DNA of 64,000 nucleotides, taken from NCBI GenBank assembly GCA_958496175.1, contig OY292274.1:68954630-69018629 (forward strand), read 5' to 3'. The notes below the pieces were generated by a model that was not told the DNA's origin, made no database searches, and worked only from the letters and a program-made list of their open reading frames with translations. This DNA is from Sisyra terminalis (Eukaryota > Arthropoda > Insecta > Neuroptera > Sisyridae). Numbering within the stretch: position 1 is the stretch's first letter; every line of letters begins with the position of its first letter. Position numbers and translations under genes: made by a program. Positions 35,301-45,944 of the stretch are shown here, piece after piece.

Positions 35301-38300
35301 ATAATCATACCTGAAAACACTATTTTGTCGACTTTAAAAAGACACATTTAATAAACTGTTGCAAAGAATAAAATTGTTCTATGTAATAATCAATTAATTT
35401 TCAAAAAAATATTTATAAATATCTAAAAAGAGTATGTCTATTGCGTAGGTATACCTACCGTAGACCAAATAATCTGTAAATCAATCAGCACCTATACATA
35501 AATAAAAAATATCGCCAAGCTCAATAAAATTAGTCTTAATTATAAGTAAAATGCGGTGACCATGCGAAATTTTTCAAATAACTAACATTTTTAAACTTGT
35601 GATATCTTTCGAATGGAATGTTCAAATTGAATAACTCAAAAAGTTATATATAGGTATTGAAGCAAACTTAAATATTAAATCATTTATTTTGGATAAGGAT
35701 TAATCTCAAAGTATAAATAAAAGAGCTTTTATAACGGTGGAATGTATATATATTTTTTAAAATGAAAAAACACTTGTTGTGACATAACTATAATAGTTAG
35801 ACATATGCTGTCGCTCTATTTTTTGAAGATAATGATATGTTCTACAAAATCGTACCACATTATTTTGTTCTATAACCAAAAGTTTTCGCAACGCACGCGA
35901 TAAAAGAATTTTTTTTGGTAATTTTTTCAGACCGTGGGTTACATTTATTGGAGTTTTAGTATGGATCCCAAAGTTTTTGGAAAATTTAATATAGCCTATG
36001 TTCACCGGAAATAGTGTTGCTTCCCAACAGTGACAGAATTTTTCAAATCGGTCAAGTAGTTTCGGAGCCTATTCAAAGCAAACAAACAATCAAATCTTTC
36101 CTCTTTATAATAATAGATAGATAACACATAGATTCATTGTTTATTTAAATCAGAAATTGTCAGAAGTGGCCAACCCGCGGGATGCATCAGACCTTTATAA
36201 AATGCATACATTTTATAATAACCATAGTGGTGAAAATCAATATATTATAAATGTTTAGTGTATCTAAATTAGGGTGATTTTTTTTTTTTTTTTGGTCCCA
36301 TCGTGAAATTTTGTTGGAAATACCAAAAAAAAAATTCTCTGAAAGTTTGAGCCCTTAATATTAATTTTAAGTCCTCGACCAAGACATGTAAAGATTTCCC
36401 ATTGAAAATACACGGAAACTCTGATTTTTTATTTTTAAATTTCTATATCTCAGCGGCATTTCATGGGATCGCTTTTACCGAAGATGGTTTTTTCTCAGAA
36501 TTAAACGCTCTACAAAAGTTCCCATTGCGACAAAGTCGTAACTCACACCGATGAGGTGGTACGGGCCACTGAACCTGATTTTTCCATAAAATTCGCGTTT
36601 TTTTTTTTGCATTTATCTCGTAAATAACAAGAGCTACGGAAAAATTATAAATGAAAAACTTGTAAAGAATTTAATTTTCTACAAAAAAGGTCCTGTAGAC
36701 CAAATCGCTAAGTTCAATATTAAACGAAATATTAAGCCTTGAATTGATTTTTCTGTGAAATTGATTTTTCGTTTTTTTGGTCGAAACACGTCTAAGATGT
36801 ACCTGAAAACAAAATATTATCAAAATCAATAAACCTGTTATTGAATCGTACGAAAGAATGCAGGTAGGCAGAAATTTACGTTCGAATTATCGACCTTTGA
36901 TCCATAATAATCAATGTTGGGACCGAAACCGGCTTGAATTCCAAGCTGATGTGAAATTGAAAGGAATTTTACCTGAGCTCAACGGGTGGTCTGAGATAAC
37001 ATAATAGAAGGCCAAAATGTGTGAAAAAGGTAGAATTAAAGGTGTCACTAATGAATTCGGAATCAGGTGTTAATGTATTTATAATTGACAACAAATAATA
37101 AATACCTCCAACCGGTTCAGATTCCTTAAACGACATATTTAAAGCTGACATTCTCTCATTTTGGCCTTCAAGCTTGTACTATGGTGTTTTATATCAACAG
37201 TTGAGCATATGCTAGAATTTTTCGTAGGTATACAATTTAATAATATTTTAAATCTTTTTACAAACAAACCGAATTTCAAATTTCATTAAATTCTTTTGGG
37301 TATGGTAAGAGTATTAAATACTTTTAAAAAATAAAGTGTTTTACCAATTGCCTGCGCAAATATTTTTTTTATCAAATATCAGAGGATCCGGTTAACTTCG
37401 TTCCACCTAAAATTGAATTGGGAAAATTATTAAATTACTAATATTAACAATTAAATTAATATAAATTGCATTTTACTTATTTAAATCTACACCCTTAAAA
37501 ACATTAAGCATGTTAAAACTTATATCCATACGAAAAATCCTTAAATTCGCACCTATATGAGTTTAAAGACATAGATATTTCTAAAAATATTTTTGTATTT
37601 GTCCTTCAAAATTGAAATGTTTTTTTTGGCCAATTTGATCCAAAGATCGCTATTAATCAGGGACTGGAAGCTTACTGGAAATATTCCTGTTTTTTTAGTA
37701 CTTCCTTAAACATATAGGTACAAGTTAAATGTTGAATAACATTTAATGGAGTGATTTAATCGAAAATTCATAAGAGACCTTTTTTGTAGAGCGTTAAATT
37801 TTACGTCAGAATAATTTGACCTTAAATCTTTTCATGCATTTGTTTCTGAGAAAAAAAAATTAAAAGTAAAAAGTCAAATAATCCCTTGTTATTTAAATGG
37901 TAAAATTAACATGATTTTGGCACGGTTTAATCAAGAAATTAAGAGCTTAATTGTATTGGATAATTTTTTTTTGTATCTTAAACTAAAAATTCAGGGGACG
38001 ATCGCTGTAAAAAAATCAATTTGGGAAATAACGGACACCCTAATCTAACCTAAGCTAACCGAAGTTCTGAAATTTACTGACAAAGTAGTCCATATATCAA
38101 TTGAACTTCTACATAAATCTCTCTTCTTTGGGTCATACATGAACCAAGCGCACTCTATTCTACATCTCTATGATCTTTTTTCTGTTTTTTTGATTTACAA
38201 TAGGTGAATGGGCATCCAGGAAATACAGTAAGCCTAACATTGAAGTTTAATGTAAACCGTCGAGGGAAAAAAGACGATAATTTCGTGGATTTTATTTCAA

Positions 38301-41300
38301 ATTTAGTGTCAAACCAAATCTTAGTTAAATAAATTTGCCAAACGAATAATAATTGATTAATATATCCATTACTGTTTTACAAACTTTCCCACTTATTAAA
38401 ATCATATGCCTGTATTTGTATTGTTAGCCTACATGCACATTAGGGGAAAATATTTTCAAAAAAATACAAATTTCCCTTAAATATGGGTTTTTCTGAAGAA
38501 AAAGTTCCTCTAATTTAATCACTAGTAATTAAACACCGGCACACAAAAAAAAAGTGCTCTGTACTTTTGACCGGACCTACATGAATCTACGTATTGTGAC
38601 CCTCTGAACACGAATCCGGGGTCGGTTTGACCCGTACACCCTCAAAAATTCGAGAAAACTTTAAAAAACCGAAAACCTGGGTACCTGGGTTAAAGGCGAG
38701 GTTACAGACGGTAAGCTCGCAAAGCAGGTAATTTTCTTACAATAAAAACGGCTTATGGTCTACATCAGTGATTCCCAAAGTGGTCTATATCGACCCCTAG
38801 GGGTCTACGTCAGCGAAAAAATTTTTTGGGGTCCATGAAATGAAAATGGGGGTCCACAATAGTGGATCTCAACACATACACTGATAGTACCTATTTACTT
38901 ACATCATACTATCTTATAATATCAAGACATAGATTTTGAAAATTTTATTTTGAGTCGTTTTAATTTAAATTCAATTAATGAGTGTATAAATTAACATGTG
39001 TTTTTACTTTAAGTTTTTAACACTAAACTTCACTACAGTTAGAAATTTACAGGAAATCAATATCAGATAAGTAGGGGGTCTACCCAACACGGAAAAACAT
39101 GGCAAGGGGTCTACGACACAAAAAAGTTTGGGGAACTCTGGTCTACATAAACTTCGAACTTGTATTCAGCGGATCGAAAAACATGAAAATCATGCTCGGT
39201 TTAGTTCAAAAAAAATTGTTATGTCCCCAAAACTGCCGATTTTAACCATTTTTTTCGGTTTTTTAAGTTTTTCTCGAATTTTTGAGGGTGTACGGGTCAA
39301 ACCGACCCCGGATACGTGTTCAGGGGGTCACAATACGTAGATTTATGTAGGTCCGGTCAAAAGTACAGAGCACTTTCTTTTTTGTGTGCCGGTGTAATCA
39401 GTGTACCATATATAACTCGCCCGTCTTAAGTAAAAATTTTTGTTTCATCCCTAGAGAATACCTTCCCTTAATATTTTTTTGGAATGATAAGTAGCCTATA
39501 GTCTGTGGGAAATTGTGTTGTATCTTAATACCAATTTTCATTAAATTCGGTTGTTCCATTCTTTAGTTAAATCGGGACACACAGACAGACAAAAATTTTA
39601 AAAATGTTAAATTTGGAATAAGAGCCTCTTTATTTAATTTTAGTAATAGATTAAAGCGTAAAAGTTCCACTTTATTATGCAGTGTGTACCAGAAACTTTA
39701 TTTCATCATAATCCAATTATTTCAAATAGTTTTTTATCGCATACTGTATAGTGAGCTTCACCCGTTGGCTTATTTGAAATGGTCACTATCGACGAACAAT
39801 CCATACTATTCACTATAGCTTTTTTCACGTTGCAACTGCAACACTTGCACTGGCCTGAAGAATCTCGTAGCTCCTGGGGACTGATCGACTGCGTCGACTG
39901 ATTGTGCTTTTCCGGAGTTTCGATGGTGACACGCAGGGATTTCGAGGCTCTCGACGTCGTGTCCGAGTCTTTTGATGTTGAGAACGGGTCTTTAATCGAC
40001 TCCAATGTTGATTTGGACGATAACGTGCGAAAATCCGCATCGAAATCATCGGATTTTAATGTTGTTACACTGAGATTTTTTGCGTCGTCTTTGATATCAA
40101 TTTGGGATTGTGAGCCGGTTCGACGTGCACGTTTTTGTACGGAACTGGTTTCTTTGGTTTTTTTTGATCGAATAGAATCCCTCCATTCTTCGTCGTCGAA
40201 AATTGATGTAAAACTCTCATCGGATTCGTTGTCGAACAGCGTTGATTCCGTGTACGTCGATCGATTGCTTTCGATGTATGTTTTCGTTTGTATGTTGTCT
40301 TTCGTATTGTTTGCAGAGGTAAGGTCATATTTTTCCTGTATACTCGCCCGGCGTATTGATTCTTTCATGGGAATATCAACCGTAGTGCCTTGCGTTTGAA
40401 AAGTACTGTTTCGAGCGGAATGTACATCGATATCTTCATTTGAAAATATGCTAGCGAATCTGGGTCGATCATTAACGATTACCGGTTCTGGTTTCGGGTC
40501 TCGAACCGGCGGTTGTGGTTTTGGTTCTCGAACCTGCGGTTCTGGTTTTGATTCTCTCACCTGCGGTTCTGGTTTCGATTCTCGAACCGGCGGCTGTGCA
40601 AGTTCGCCAACGGCCACTGATGGTTCCGTACTATTTCCAAGTACTACTTCCAAATCGATAGTTTGATTGGCGGCCGATGGTTTGGTCGGTTCTACTATAT
40701 TTGCCCTGCTTTTTTTCGATCCGGTCGTGGATTTGACGCTATGCTCGTCCCCTTCGGCTAATTCTTGTAGTTTAGCCTCGGCTAGAATTAGTTGGTCCAA
40801 CACCAGACTAGTATTCGAGTTAAATGCACTGGCACATTGCGGTTTGTCGTGGGTTTCATCACTTTCGTGAGATGTACGATTGTTTTGGTTTTTTTTATCG
40901 GATTCCTGATTTTTTTTATTGGAATCCTGATTTTTTTTGTTCGCCGACATTGATAGTAAATCTCAACAGTGAATTTTAACTATTTTTTTTTTGTAAAATT
41001 AAAATCTGTCATTATGACATTGACATTTGTTTATGTTAAATAATTCGAAAATGTAAAGTCAAATAACCATGGCAACAAATAACCAGAAGTTTACAATGGT
41101 TACATGGTTTTAAATTGAGTTTCGTTTTAAAATTTTGACACGTGAGCTTAAATTGAAATTTAAATTCTTGGCATTTAAAAAAAAAGGACACCAAATGTTT
41201 CAATCTTTGATCTGACGTATTTCCTACTCTTTTTTCTAACAATAAAAAATTAATTCACGTTTTTTTTGACATTTGTTTATGTTAAATAATTTGAAAATGT

Positions 41301-44274
41301 AAAATCAAATAACCATGGCAACAAATAACCAGAAGTTTACAATGGTTACATGGTTTTAAATTGATGGATAATAATATATATATATAAGTCTTTGAGATTC
41401 AATTTAAAAAAATTACTTTATTACGACGCGTTTCGACAGTTTTTGACTGTCATCATCAGGTAATAATAATAATCAGGTAATAAATTTTTTAAATTGAATC
41501 TCAAAGACTTATATATATTATTATCCATTAATTTATTGTGATTCGGAAGTAAATAAAATACTTATCAATTTTAAATTGAGTTTCGTTTTAAAATTTTGAC
41601 ACGTGAGCGCTGCACGTAGTTCAATTGAAATTTAAATTCTTGGCATTTAAAAAAAAAGGACACCAAATGTTTCAATCTTTGCCCAGACGTATTTCCTATT
41701 CTTTTTTCTAACAATGAAAAATTAACAATTCACTTTTCTTTTTTTTTTTTCAAAAGTTGGTACCATTTATCCTACCATTTACAGTTGTACAAGCCGCAGA
41801 CGCCATTACGAAAAAAAAAACGTGTTAACGGTTCCATTGATTCTTTTCAAATTTATCAAAATTCTTCCGTAAAAGTGGCTCAAATCAAAATTGGTAAATA
41901 ATTATCTAATTGTTCAATCGAAAGTTATAAAAATAACTAAACTTCTTTGTTAGATTCAAAAAATTACACCAAAAAACTGGTACGAGTAAATTGGTTAACG
42001 AGCTTTTCAAGATGGCCACCCGATATTGCACGTGGTCAAAAAACGAAACGGGCTTTTTCGCTGTTATTGCAAATTTGGTGCACCGAATTGTTGAACGAAT
42101 AAATGAAAGTGCAATAAGGAATTAATATTTTGGTGATTATTGCCTGAATTTTTGAAATTTATTCCTCAAAAAGCAGGTATAATCCGGTGACCAACTTCTA
42201 TGAATAAAGCATAGAAAAACTGGTTTTACAAGATAATTGTTGTAGCATTTTCAACGAAAATAACCTTCTTTTGTAGATTGGAGTAAATATTTTCATTTAA
42301 CAATGAAAAAAAACGTTTTTAGTAACATTCTTTATCAATGAAGGCAAAATACCCGAAGCGGCAAATGATGACGTAATTCTTATACAGTCAACATGATTTA
42401 AGGAAAACCGGCGTTTAGCTAAATGAAAATGATTTATTTTTAAATTCCAATATTACATTTTTATTTAAACCATGGAGTTATTAAATTTGAAGGTTCAGAT
42501 GCGTTAGGATTGATAAAAATTGTTTTTTGCGAGACTACAGGTGAAAGGCAATCGTAATTCATCGGTGTCATTATCAAAAACTCATCCGAAACTGTCTTCG
42601 GCTTCAATTGATTAATTTCCTCTTCCCAAATAGTTTTTAGAATTGACTTCTGAATTGACTTCTTGAAATTAGTATGTACCTGGTGTTCACTGGGAAGCCA
42701 AAGTTTGTCGATATGTTCTCCAATATTGTAGCTCTTTGTATACTTAACGGTTACCGAAACGGAATCGAACACTTGTTTTATCAACTTTTTGGTCTTCATA
42801 GGCTTTGTGTCCGTCGATGGGCTTATAACCGGGTCTAAATATAAGCCAATTTCAGATTGTTTTTCTTCAATGTTATACGATAAAGTTTTAGTGCTTTTTG
42901 TAATACTGGAATTTGATGATCTGGTTGACATGAATTGATGAATTTTTGACAGAAGTGATGTTTGAGTTTTTGTTTGTTTTTTTTTACAGATTCCAGATGA
43001 ACGGGAGCCACCACAGTTTGTGATTGTGGTGCATATGCTGGAGGAAGAGGGAGTGAATGGGGAAGAAGGAATCAGTTCTGGATGGGTTGTGTTAAGAACT
43101 TTGGCTCATTTTCAAGAGTTACATCGAAAATTGCGACCCTTATGTGCCGGTGTGAAAAACCTGGAATTGCCGTCGAGTTCGTTTAAATTTCTCTTTGGAA
43201 AATCTGATAAAAATTCGTTGGACAAAGCCAAAGCACAAATACAAAAATATTTAGAGGTAATCCTATGATTATTTGGTTATTTAACTTATTAACTTACTTT
43301 TATATTTTTAGTTTATTTTGGAAGACGACAGATTAAATCAAAGTGAAGCTTTATACTCGTTTTTGAGTCCCAGTTCGGATCATCTAAAGTATTCGACTCC
43401 TTCGCCAAAAAAATCACGATTTTCATTTGCCACCCTGTTTAAAAGCGGTAGTGGAGAATCACAAAATCGTTTGGATAGTGCGACAAGTTTACGGGAATGT
43501 GAGGAAGATGACATTTCGCAGTGCTTGGATGCACCGGGTGGAAGTAATGATCATTTGGATGGAAATCGTGGAGTGAGTGGTACTGTAAACAGTGGGAATC
43601 GTTTTATGGATTCGGATGGCAAAGACCAAATTGCCGAGCCGCTGTATGCGTTGATGGGTGAAGTTTTCGATATGCGTGGAGTTTTTAAATTTTTGCGACG
43701 TAGTCTAATAACATTCGTGCAAATTACCTATGGACGCACGATTAATCGTCAAATTCGTGAGACGATTTCGTGGTGCTTTTCGGAGTCAATGTTGCACTAT
43801 TATGTCTCATTATTTATGAAAAGTTGGTGGCCGGCCGGTGAATTGGCGGCACCCACGCCAAAACGCACCCGTGAAATGAAAATCGCGACAGCCGTATTGG
43901 CACGGCAACAATTTGTCGAAAATGTTCCGGAAGTCTTACAAAATTTGGTGGGAGCACAAACGGCAAAGCGTGGAGCTTTAAAAGTCTTTGAAATCGTTCA
44001 GAATCCTCGAATGAATAAGCAACTTTTCTATGTGAGTAATTTGTATATGTTAAAATTTGCATGGTGCGAATAAGAAATATTCAATTGTATTTGGCAAAAA
44101 TTACATCATATCCTTCTTAAAGATATGTTTCACTAGAATTGGTCCACTAGACTTGAATATTTATTTTAACCACCACGCAAATTGGAGTATTAAATTGATT
44201 GGAATTGTTTGACTTTTCAGGAATTGTTGGAGATATTTTTAAAGGAAGTTTTTCCGGAACTGAAACAACAATGA
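32377..44274 (+). CDS. snz: Sorting nexin, SNX25 / Snazarus type (ten coding exons)
   Basis: Coding exons: 32377-32607, 32751-32926, 32988-33122, 33182-33354, 33415-33601, 33657-33906, 33965-34678, 42990-43256, 43312-44031, 44221-44274. All introns are GT-AG and the joined frame is open for 968 codons plus TGA. Residues about 4-50 form two hydrophobic segments. A PXA domain follows (VVFGRTVDSLVQQLLDLCLR near 90, ending DYINQKIVNYIEA). Exon 7 (residues 385-622) holds an RGS domain (ILDHIIGRKYLGLFLE... VFYEVQQIVLQ), an acidic serine-rich linker and a coiled coil. Residues from 623 form a PX domain (GWVVLRTLAHFQELHRKLRP), in which the usual basic RRY-type lipid-contact motif is not obvious. The C-terminus from about 815 is a Nexin-C domain. 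In Drosophila the family member sits at ER-plasma membrane contacts and acts in lipid-droplet homeostasis; that role is inferred here from family. No AATAAA was found soon after the stop. Confidence 0.92.
34840..35230 (+). repeat. Dispersed-repeat fragment (CTAGCTAAACTTGGTAGACG type)
   Basis: The segment starting CTAGCTAAACTTGGTAGACG with GTTGTCCTGTCAGCC resembles a repeat commonly seen in insect genomes, recognised by eye only. It abuts the R-type repeat that follows. No coding content. Confidence 0.35.
35230..36121 (+). repeat. Dispersed retroposon-like repeat R2, near full length
   Basis: It starts ACTAGCTGATTCCCGCAACT and ends with GGTCAAGTAGTTTCGGAGCC, AAACAAACAATCAAATC and an ATAATAGATAGATA tail. 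It matches R1 (8796) and contains the uninterrupted counterpart (CAGCACCTATACATAAA) of the site where F1 inserted. A minus frame at 35757-36005 is not supported as a gene. Confidence 0.7.
36268..36760 (+). mobile_element. Truncated palindromic element F3 (one arm)
   Basis: It begins TTAGGGTGATTTTTTTTTTT and shows the F-arm landmarks in order (GGAAATACC, GAGCCCTTAATATT, TATATCTCAGCGGC, CTACAAAAAAGGTCCTGTAG). It then passes into non-F sequence without the second arm. Confidence 0.75.
38533..39395. mobile_element. Terminal-inverted-repeat element with long GC-rich ends
   Basis: The ends are inverted repeats of about 150 bp starting ACACCGGCACACAAAAAA. They share GTGCTCTGTACTTTTGACCG, CTACGTATTGTGACC and CGGGGTCGGTTTGACCCGTA, with only a few differences. 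No transposase frame is present. About 375 bp of the interior is a separate hAT-like insertion. I could not settle the target duplication, and the superfamily is unknown to me. Confidence 0.85.
38766..39140. mobile_element. hAT-like non-autonomous element with 8-bp target duplication
   Basis: It is flanked by GTCTACAT at 38758-38765 and 39141-39148. Terminal inverted repeats begin CAGTGATTCCCAAAGTGG on the left and, reading inward from the right, CAGAGTTCCCCAAACTTTTT. An 8-bp duplication with CAG-type ends is the hAT signature. Subterminal GGGGTCTAC repeats are visible. There is no transposase. Confidence 0.9.
39400..39605 (-). repeat. Inverted copy of the GTCT-type dispersed repeat
   Basis: The complement of the repeat at 12445-12735. 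It shares ACTCGCCCGTCTTAAGTAAA, AATACCAATTTTCATTAAAT and a GACACACAGACAGAC tract. It directly adjoins the terminal-inverted-repeat element ending at 39395. Confidence 0.65.
39706..40950 (-). CDS. Intronless nested gene, unknown 414-residue protein
   Basis: A single open frame of 414 codons from ATG (40950) lies inside intron 7 of the snz-like gene on the opposite strand. The N-terminus repeats a K-K-N-Q motif (SNKKNQ, SDKKNQ). Residues about 125-160 carry four to five tandem copies of a decapeptide like PVRESKPEPQ. The middle is rich in Ser, Asp and Thr. The C-terminus has a cysteine cluster (CKCCSC) and ends YTVCDKKLFEIIGL. It looks hydrophilic and disordered, with no transmembrane segment. 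Minus-strand AATAAA signals lie at 39697-39702, 39671-39676 and 39629-39634. Length, codon composition and poly(A) signals support a real gene. I do not recognise the family. Being nested and intronless, it may have arisen by retroposition. Confidence 0.75.
   Translation of the reverse strand: MSANKKNQDSNKKNQESDKKNQNNRTSHESDETHDKPQCASAFNSNTSLVLDQLILAEAKLQELAEGDEHSVKSTTGSKKSRANIVEPTKPSAANQTIDLEVVLGNSTEPSVAVGELAQPPVRESKPEPQVRESKPEPQVREPKPQPPVRDPKPEPVIVNDRPRFASIFSNEDIDVHSARNSTFQTQGTTVDIPMKESIRRASIQEKYDLTSANNTKDNIQTKTYIESNRSTYTESTLFDNESDESFTSIFDDEEWRDSIRSKKTKETSSVQKRARRTGSQSQIDIKDDAKNLSVTTLKSDDFDADFRTLSSKSTLESIKDPFSTSKDSDTTSRASKSLRVTIETPEKHNQSTQSISPQELRDSSGQCKCCSCNVKKAIVNSMDCSSIVTISNKPTGEAHYTVCDKKLFEIIGL
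41365..41568 (-). mobile_element. Hammerhead-bearing element D with 11-bp target duplication
   Basis: TTTTAAATTGA flanks it at 41354-41364 and 41569-41579. The same site is uninterrupted in copy 1 of the local duplication (near 41110-41120), so both edges are certain to a base or so. The element is 204 bp. Arms GGATAATAATATATATATA...GATTCAATTTAAAAAA are inverted at the other end. About 40 nt at the right end (TTTATTGTGATTCGGAAGTA and on) is unpaired, making the element minus-oriented with this as leader. Confidence 0.92.
41416..41467 (-). ncRNA. Complete hammerhead ribozyme motif in element D
   Basis: On the minus strand stem I is UUAUUAC (41466-41460) with GUAAUAA (41424-41418), seven perfect pairs. 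The core CUGAUGA is at 41459-41453, followed by one extra U. Stem II is GACAGU/ACUGUC with loop CAAAA, then GAAA at 41434-41431. The palindrome ACGCGU serves as stem III, and the cleavage triplet GUC has C17 at 41425. Every invariant base and all three helices are present. The single departure is the extra U between A9 and stem II. Confidence 0.85.
41785..42102 (+). CDS. Possible small two-exon nested gene, partial
   Basis: An exon opening after ACCATTTACAG (41785) runs to a GTAAAT donor at 41894. A 60-bp intron ends TTTGTTAG, and exon 2 (41954-42102) ends in TAA. The spliced frame is 85 codons and includes a basic run PLRKKKRV and the C-terminus LLLQIWCTELLNE. AATAAA follows at 42203-42208. 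I did not find an in-frame ATG upstream, so an earlier exon is needed or this is a remnant. It lies on the same strand as the host gene, so an alternative snz exon is not excluded. No family recognised. Confidence 0.4.
42461..42931 (-). CDS. Intronless nested gene, unknown 156-residue protein
   Basis: The open frame of 156 codons starts with ATG at 42931, only 58 bp from the next snz exon, and is on the opposite strand. The protein is Ser/Thr/Lys-rich at its N-terminus (MSTRSSNSSITKSTKT). It has a central LIKQVFDSVSVTVKYTKSYN block, an IWEEEINQLKP segment, and ends NLITPWFK. No signal peptide or transmembrane segment. A minus-strand AATAAA lies at 42433-42438, just past the stop. I recognise no family. 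Balanced amino-acid use and the poly(A) signal favour a real gene. Confidence 0.65.
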   Translation of the reverse strand: MSTRSSNSSITKSTKTLSYNIEEKQSEIGLYLDPVISPSTDTKPMKTKKLIKQVFDSVSVTVKYTKSYNIGEHIDKLWLPSEHQVHTNFKKSIQKSILKTIWEEEINQLKPKTVSDEFLIMTPMNYDCLSPVVSQKTIFINPNASEPSNLITPWFK

Positions 44275-45940
44275 AGTGGACAATGAACGAATAGTGTTAA
44301 CATCTTAAAAAAAAATGATATTTTTAACATAAGTATTAAGAAGAGAAGTATTTTTGGATACCTTACTATCACCATTTTCTAATAATCTATTTCATAATTT
44401 TTACACATGCAAATATAACGGAAGAAAATTAATTGGTTTCTCACATTTTCTTCCACCGACAGGGTTTATTTAATCTTTATTATTTTTATTTTTAGAAAAA
44501 AACACTCTTCAAGCGTTATCGCTCGTTATTAGTTTCCTTTAATGAAAAATTGTTATGCAGTACTTTAAATTTTATTTATAAAAAGAGTCGTTTTAGTTTA
44601 AAGAATTTGAGAGGGGGGCGTAAACCAAATCTGTCGTTAAAGTAGATATTTATTTGATGATTTTTATGAGGATTTATTAGCAAAGAACTACTTAGGATTA
44701 TAGTACGGTTCTGAAGTTTGGATAAAGAATAAGTACTTAAACTGCGGGGTTAAGTTTAAATACTAATGTGCCACCGTTTAGCAACAGATTTGGTATACTT
44801 TTCTTGTTGGGGATCTATGTTTCGATCATAAAATTTTATTGACAAATATGTCTATTATTACATACCTCTTCCTATATAATTTTGTACGTACTTAAGCCAG
44901 CATTTCCCAACATGTTCTGTGCTATAATTTTTAGTTTGATTGTAGATTTGGGAAACACTTGCTAAAAATTTTATGATCGATATCTAGCTTAGATTACCAA
45001 CATTACCTGGTTGTTTTGCTGGAAACTATGGGAGTATTTTTGTAGCTTTTAATACATGTTTTTATTGTAGTTTTTGTATTAAATGTTTAATATGTATTTA
45101 TATATTAATTAATCAGCTGGGACTGATTCTATTTTTCTACCAAATTTTAATTTTAGACAAAAAAAAAACACAAGAAAATTTCACAAGTGAAATTGATGTT
45201 GCATTTAAAAATTTTAAATTAAAAGAAAACCGGTAACAATGAAACATATTTTTTCCGACTGATTAGATTTACTAGTTTTTCTTCTCTATTTTTTCACTTT
45301 TAATCAATGCTGAACTTTAGATAACAATGTACAAAACTTATTGTTACATTCTTAAAAATGAATTAGAAAAAAAATCATGCGTATTGGATCATTACTTAGA
45401 TAATTTAATGAAAAACATGAAGTTTTCTAATTTATTTTTGGGAAAATTATTTGAAAAATGTATTAAATTTAGTTCAAAAACTAGACCAAAGAATTGTTAG
45501 TCTATGATAGAAAAAAAAAAACTTTTATTTTTCTTTGAAAATTTTAATTAATATAAAAGTAAGACACAATTAAACTGTAATATATTTAAAAGAAGATTAC
45601 TTATAGAATGTAAACTAACTAAACTAAAAGAAAAATCGTAGACAATATTTGAATCTCAAACATTAGGCCAATGATAATCTATTTTTAAATGTTAAACTCA
45701 TCTAGGTACTCTAATAGATCACTTATTTACCTGTGAAAAATATCATAAATGTAATTATTAGCATATCAACGAATATTTAAAAGGAGAAAAAAATCATTTG
45801 CTGCTTTTTAGATTTTTGAATGGAAATGTGAAGATTAGACATGTAGATATCAATGCGGTGAAGTGGTGAAATATTAGTCGCTAATTTGATGTGTCAATAG
45901 AAGAATAAACTAAATAAAAGAAGAAAAAAATGGAAGAAAC
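44275..45940. other. 3' flank of the snz-like gene, no further gene seen
   Basis: AT-rich sequence that probably contains the 3' untranslated region of the sorting nexin gene. No canonical AATAAA close to the stop and no repeat family from elsewhere in the window. Confidence 0.4.
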
Positions 45941-45944
45941 TTTT

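Larger units (their letters stand above)
41021..41735. repeat. Tandem duplication, unit about 246 bp, copy 2 split by element D
   Basis: TGACATTTGTTTATGTTAAA begins copy 1 at 41021 and copy 2 at about 41267. Both run through ACCATGGCAACAAATAACCA and ACACGTGAGC to TTTTTTCTAACAAT. Copy 2 is interrupted at TTTTAAATTGA by element D. Copy 1 lies just upstream of the nested minus-strand gene and may include its promoter. Confidence 0.85.
34679..42989 (+). other. Intron 7 of the snz-like gene (8.3 kb), hosting nested genes
   Basis: The donor is GAG/GTATACTG and the acceptor TTTTTTTTTACAG/ATTCC, phase 0. All other coding introns of the gene are under 200 bp. It separates the coiled coil from the PX domain. 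It contains two opposite-strand intronless genes, a possible same-strand small gene, an R-type repeat, element F3, a terminal-inverted-repeat element with a nested hAT, and hammerhead element D. A 60-codon minus frame at 36969-37151 has GT and AG sites around it, but I could not build a convincing gene from it. Confidence 0.85.

Noticed and set aside
36969..37151. Possible exon pair on the minus strand inside the snz intron
   Set aside because: A GT donor and AG acceptor can be drawn that lengthen the frame, but it then meets stops and has no recognisable product.
39825..40870. Frames on both strands overlapping the 414-codon nested gene
   Set aside because: They are shadows of that gene in other frames and have no independent support.
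42461..42931. The nested 156-codon frame as an snz exon
   Set aside because: It is on the opposite strand and has its own start and poly(A) signal.
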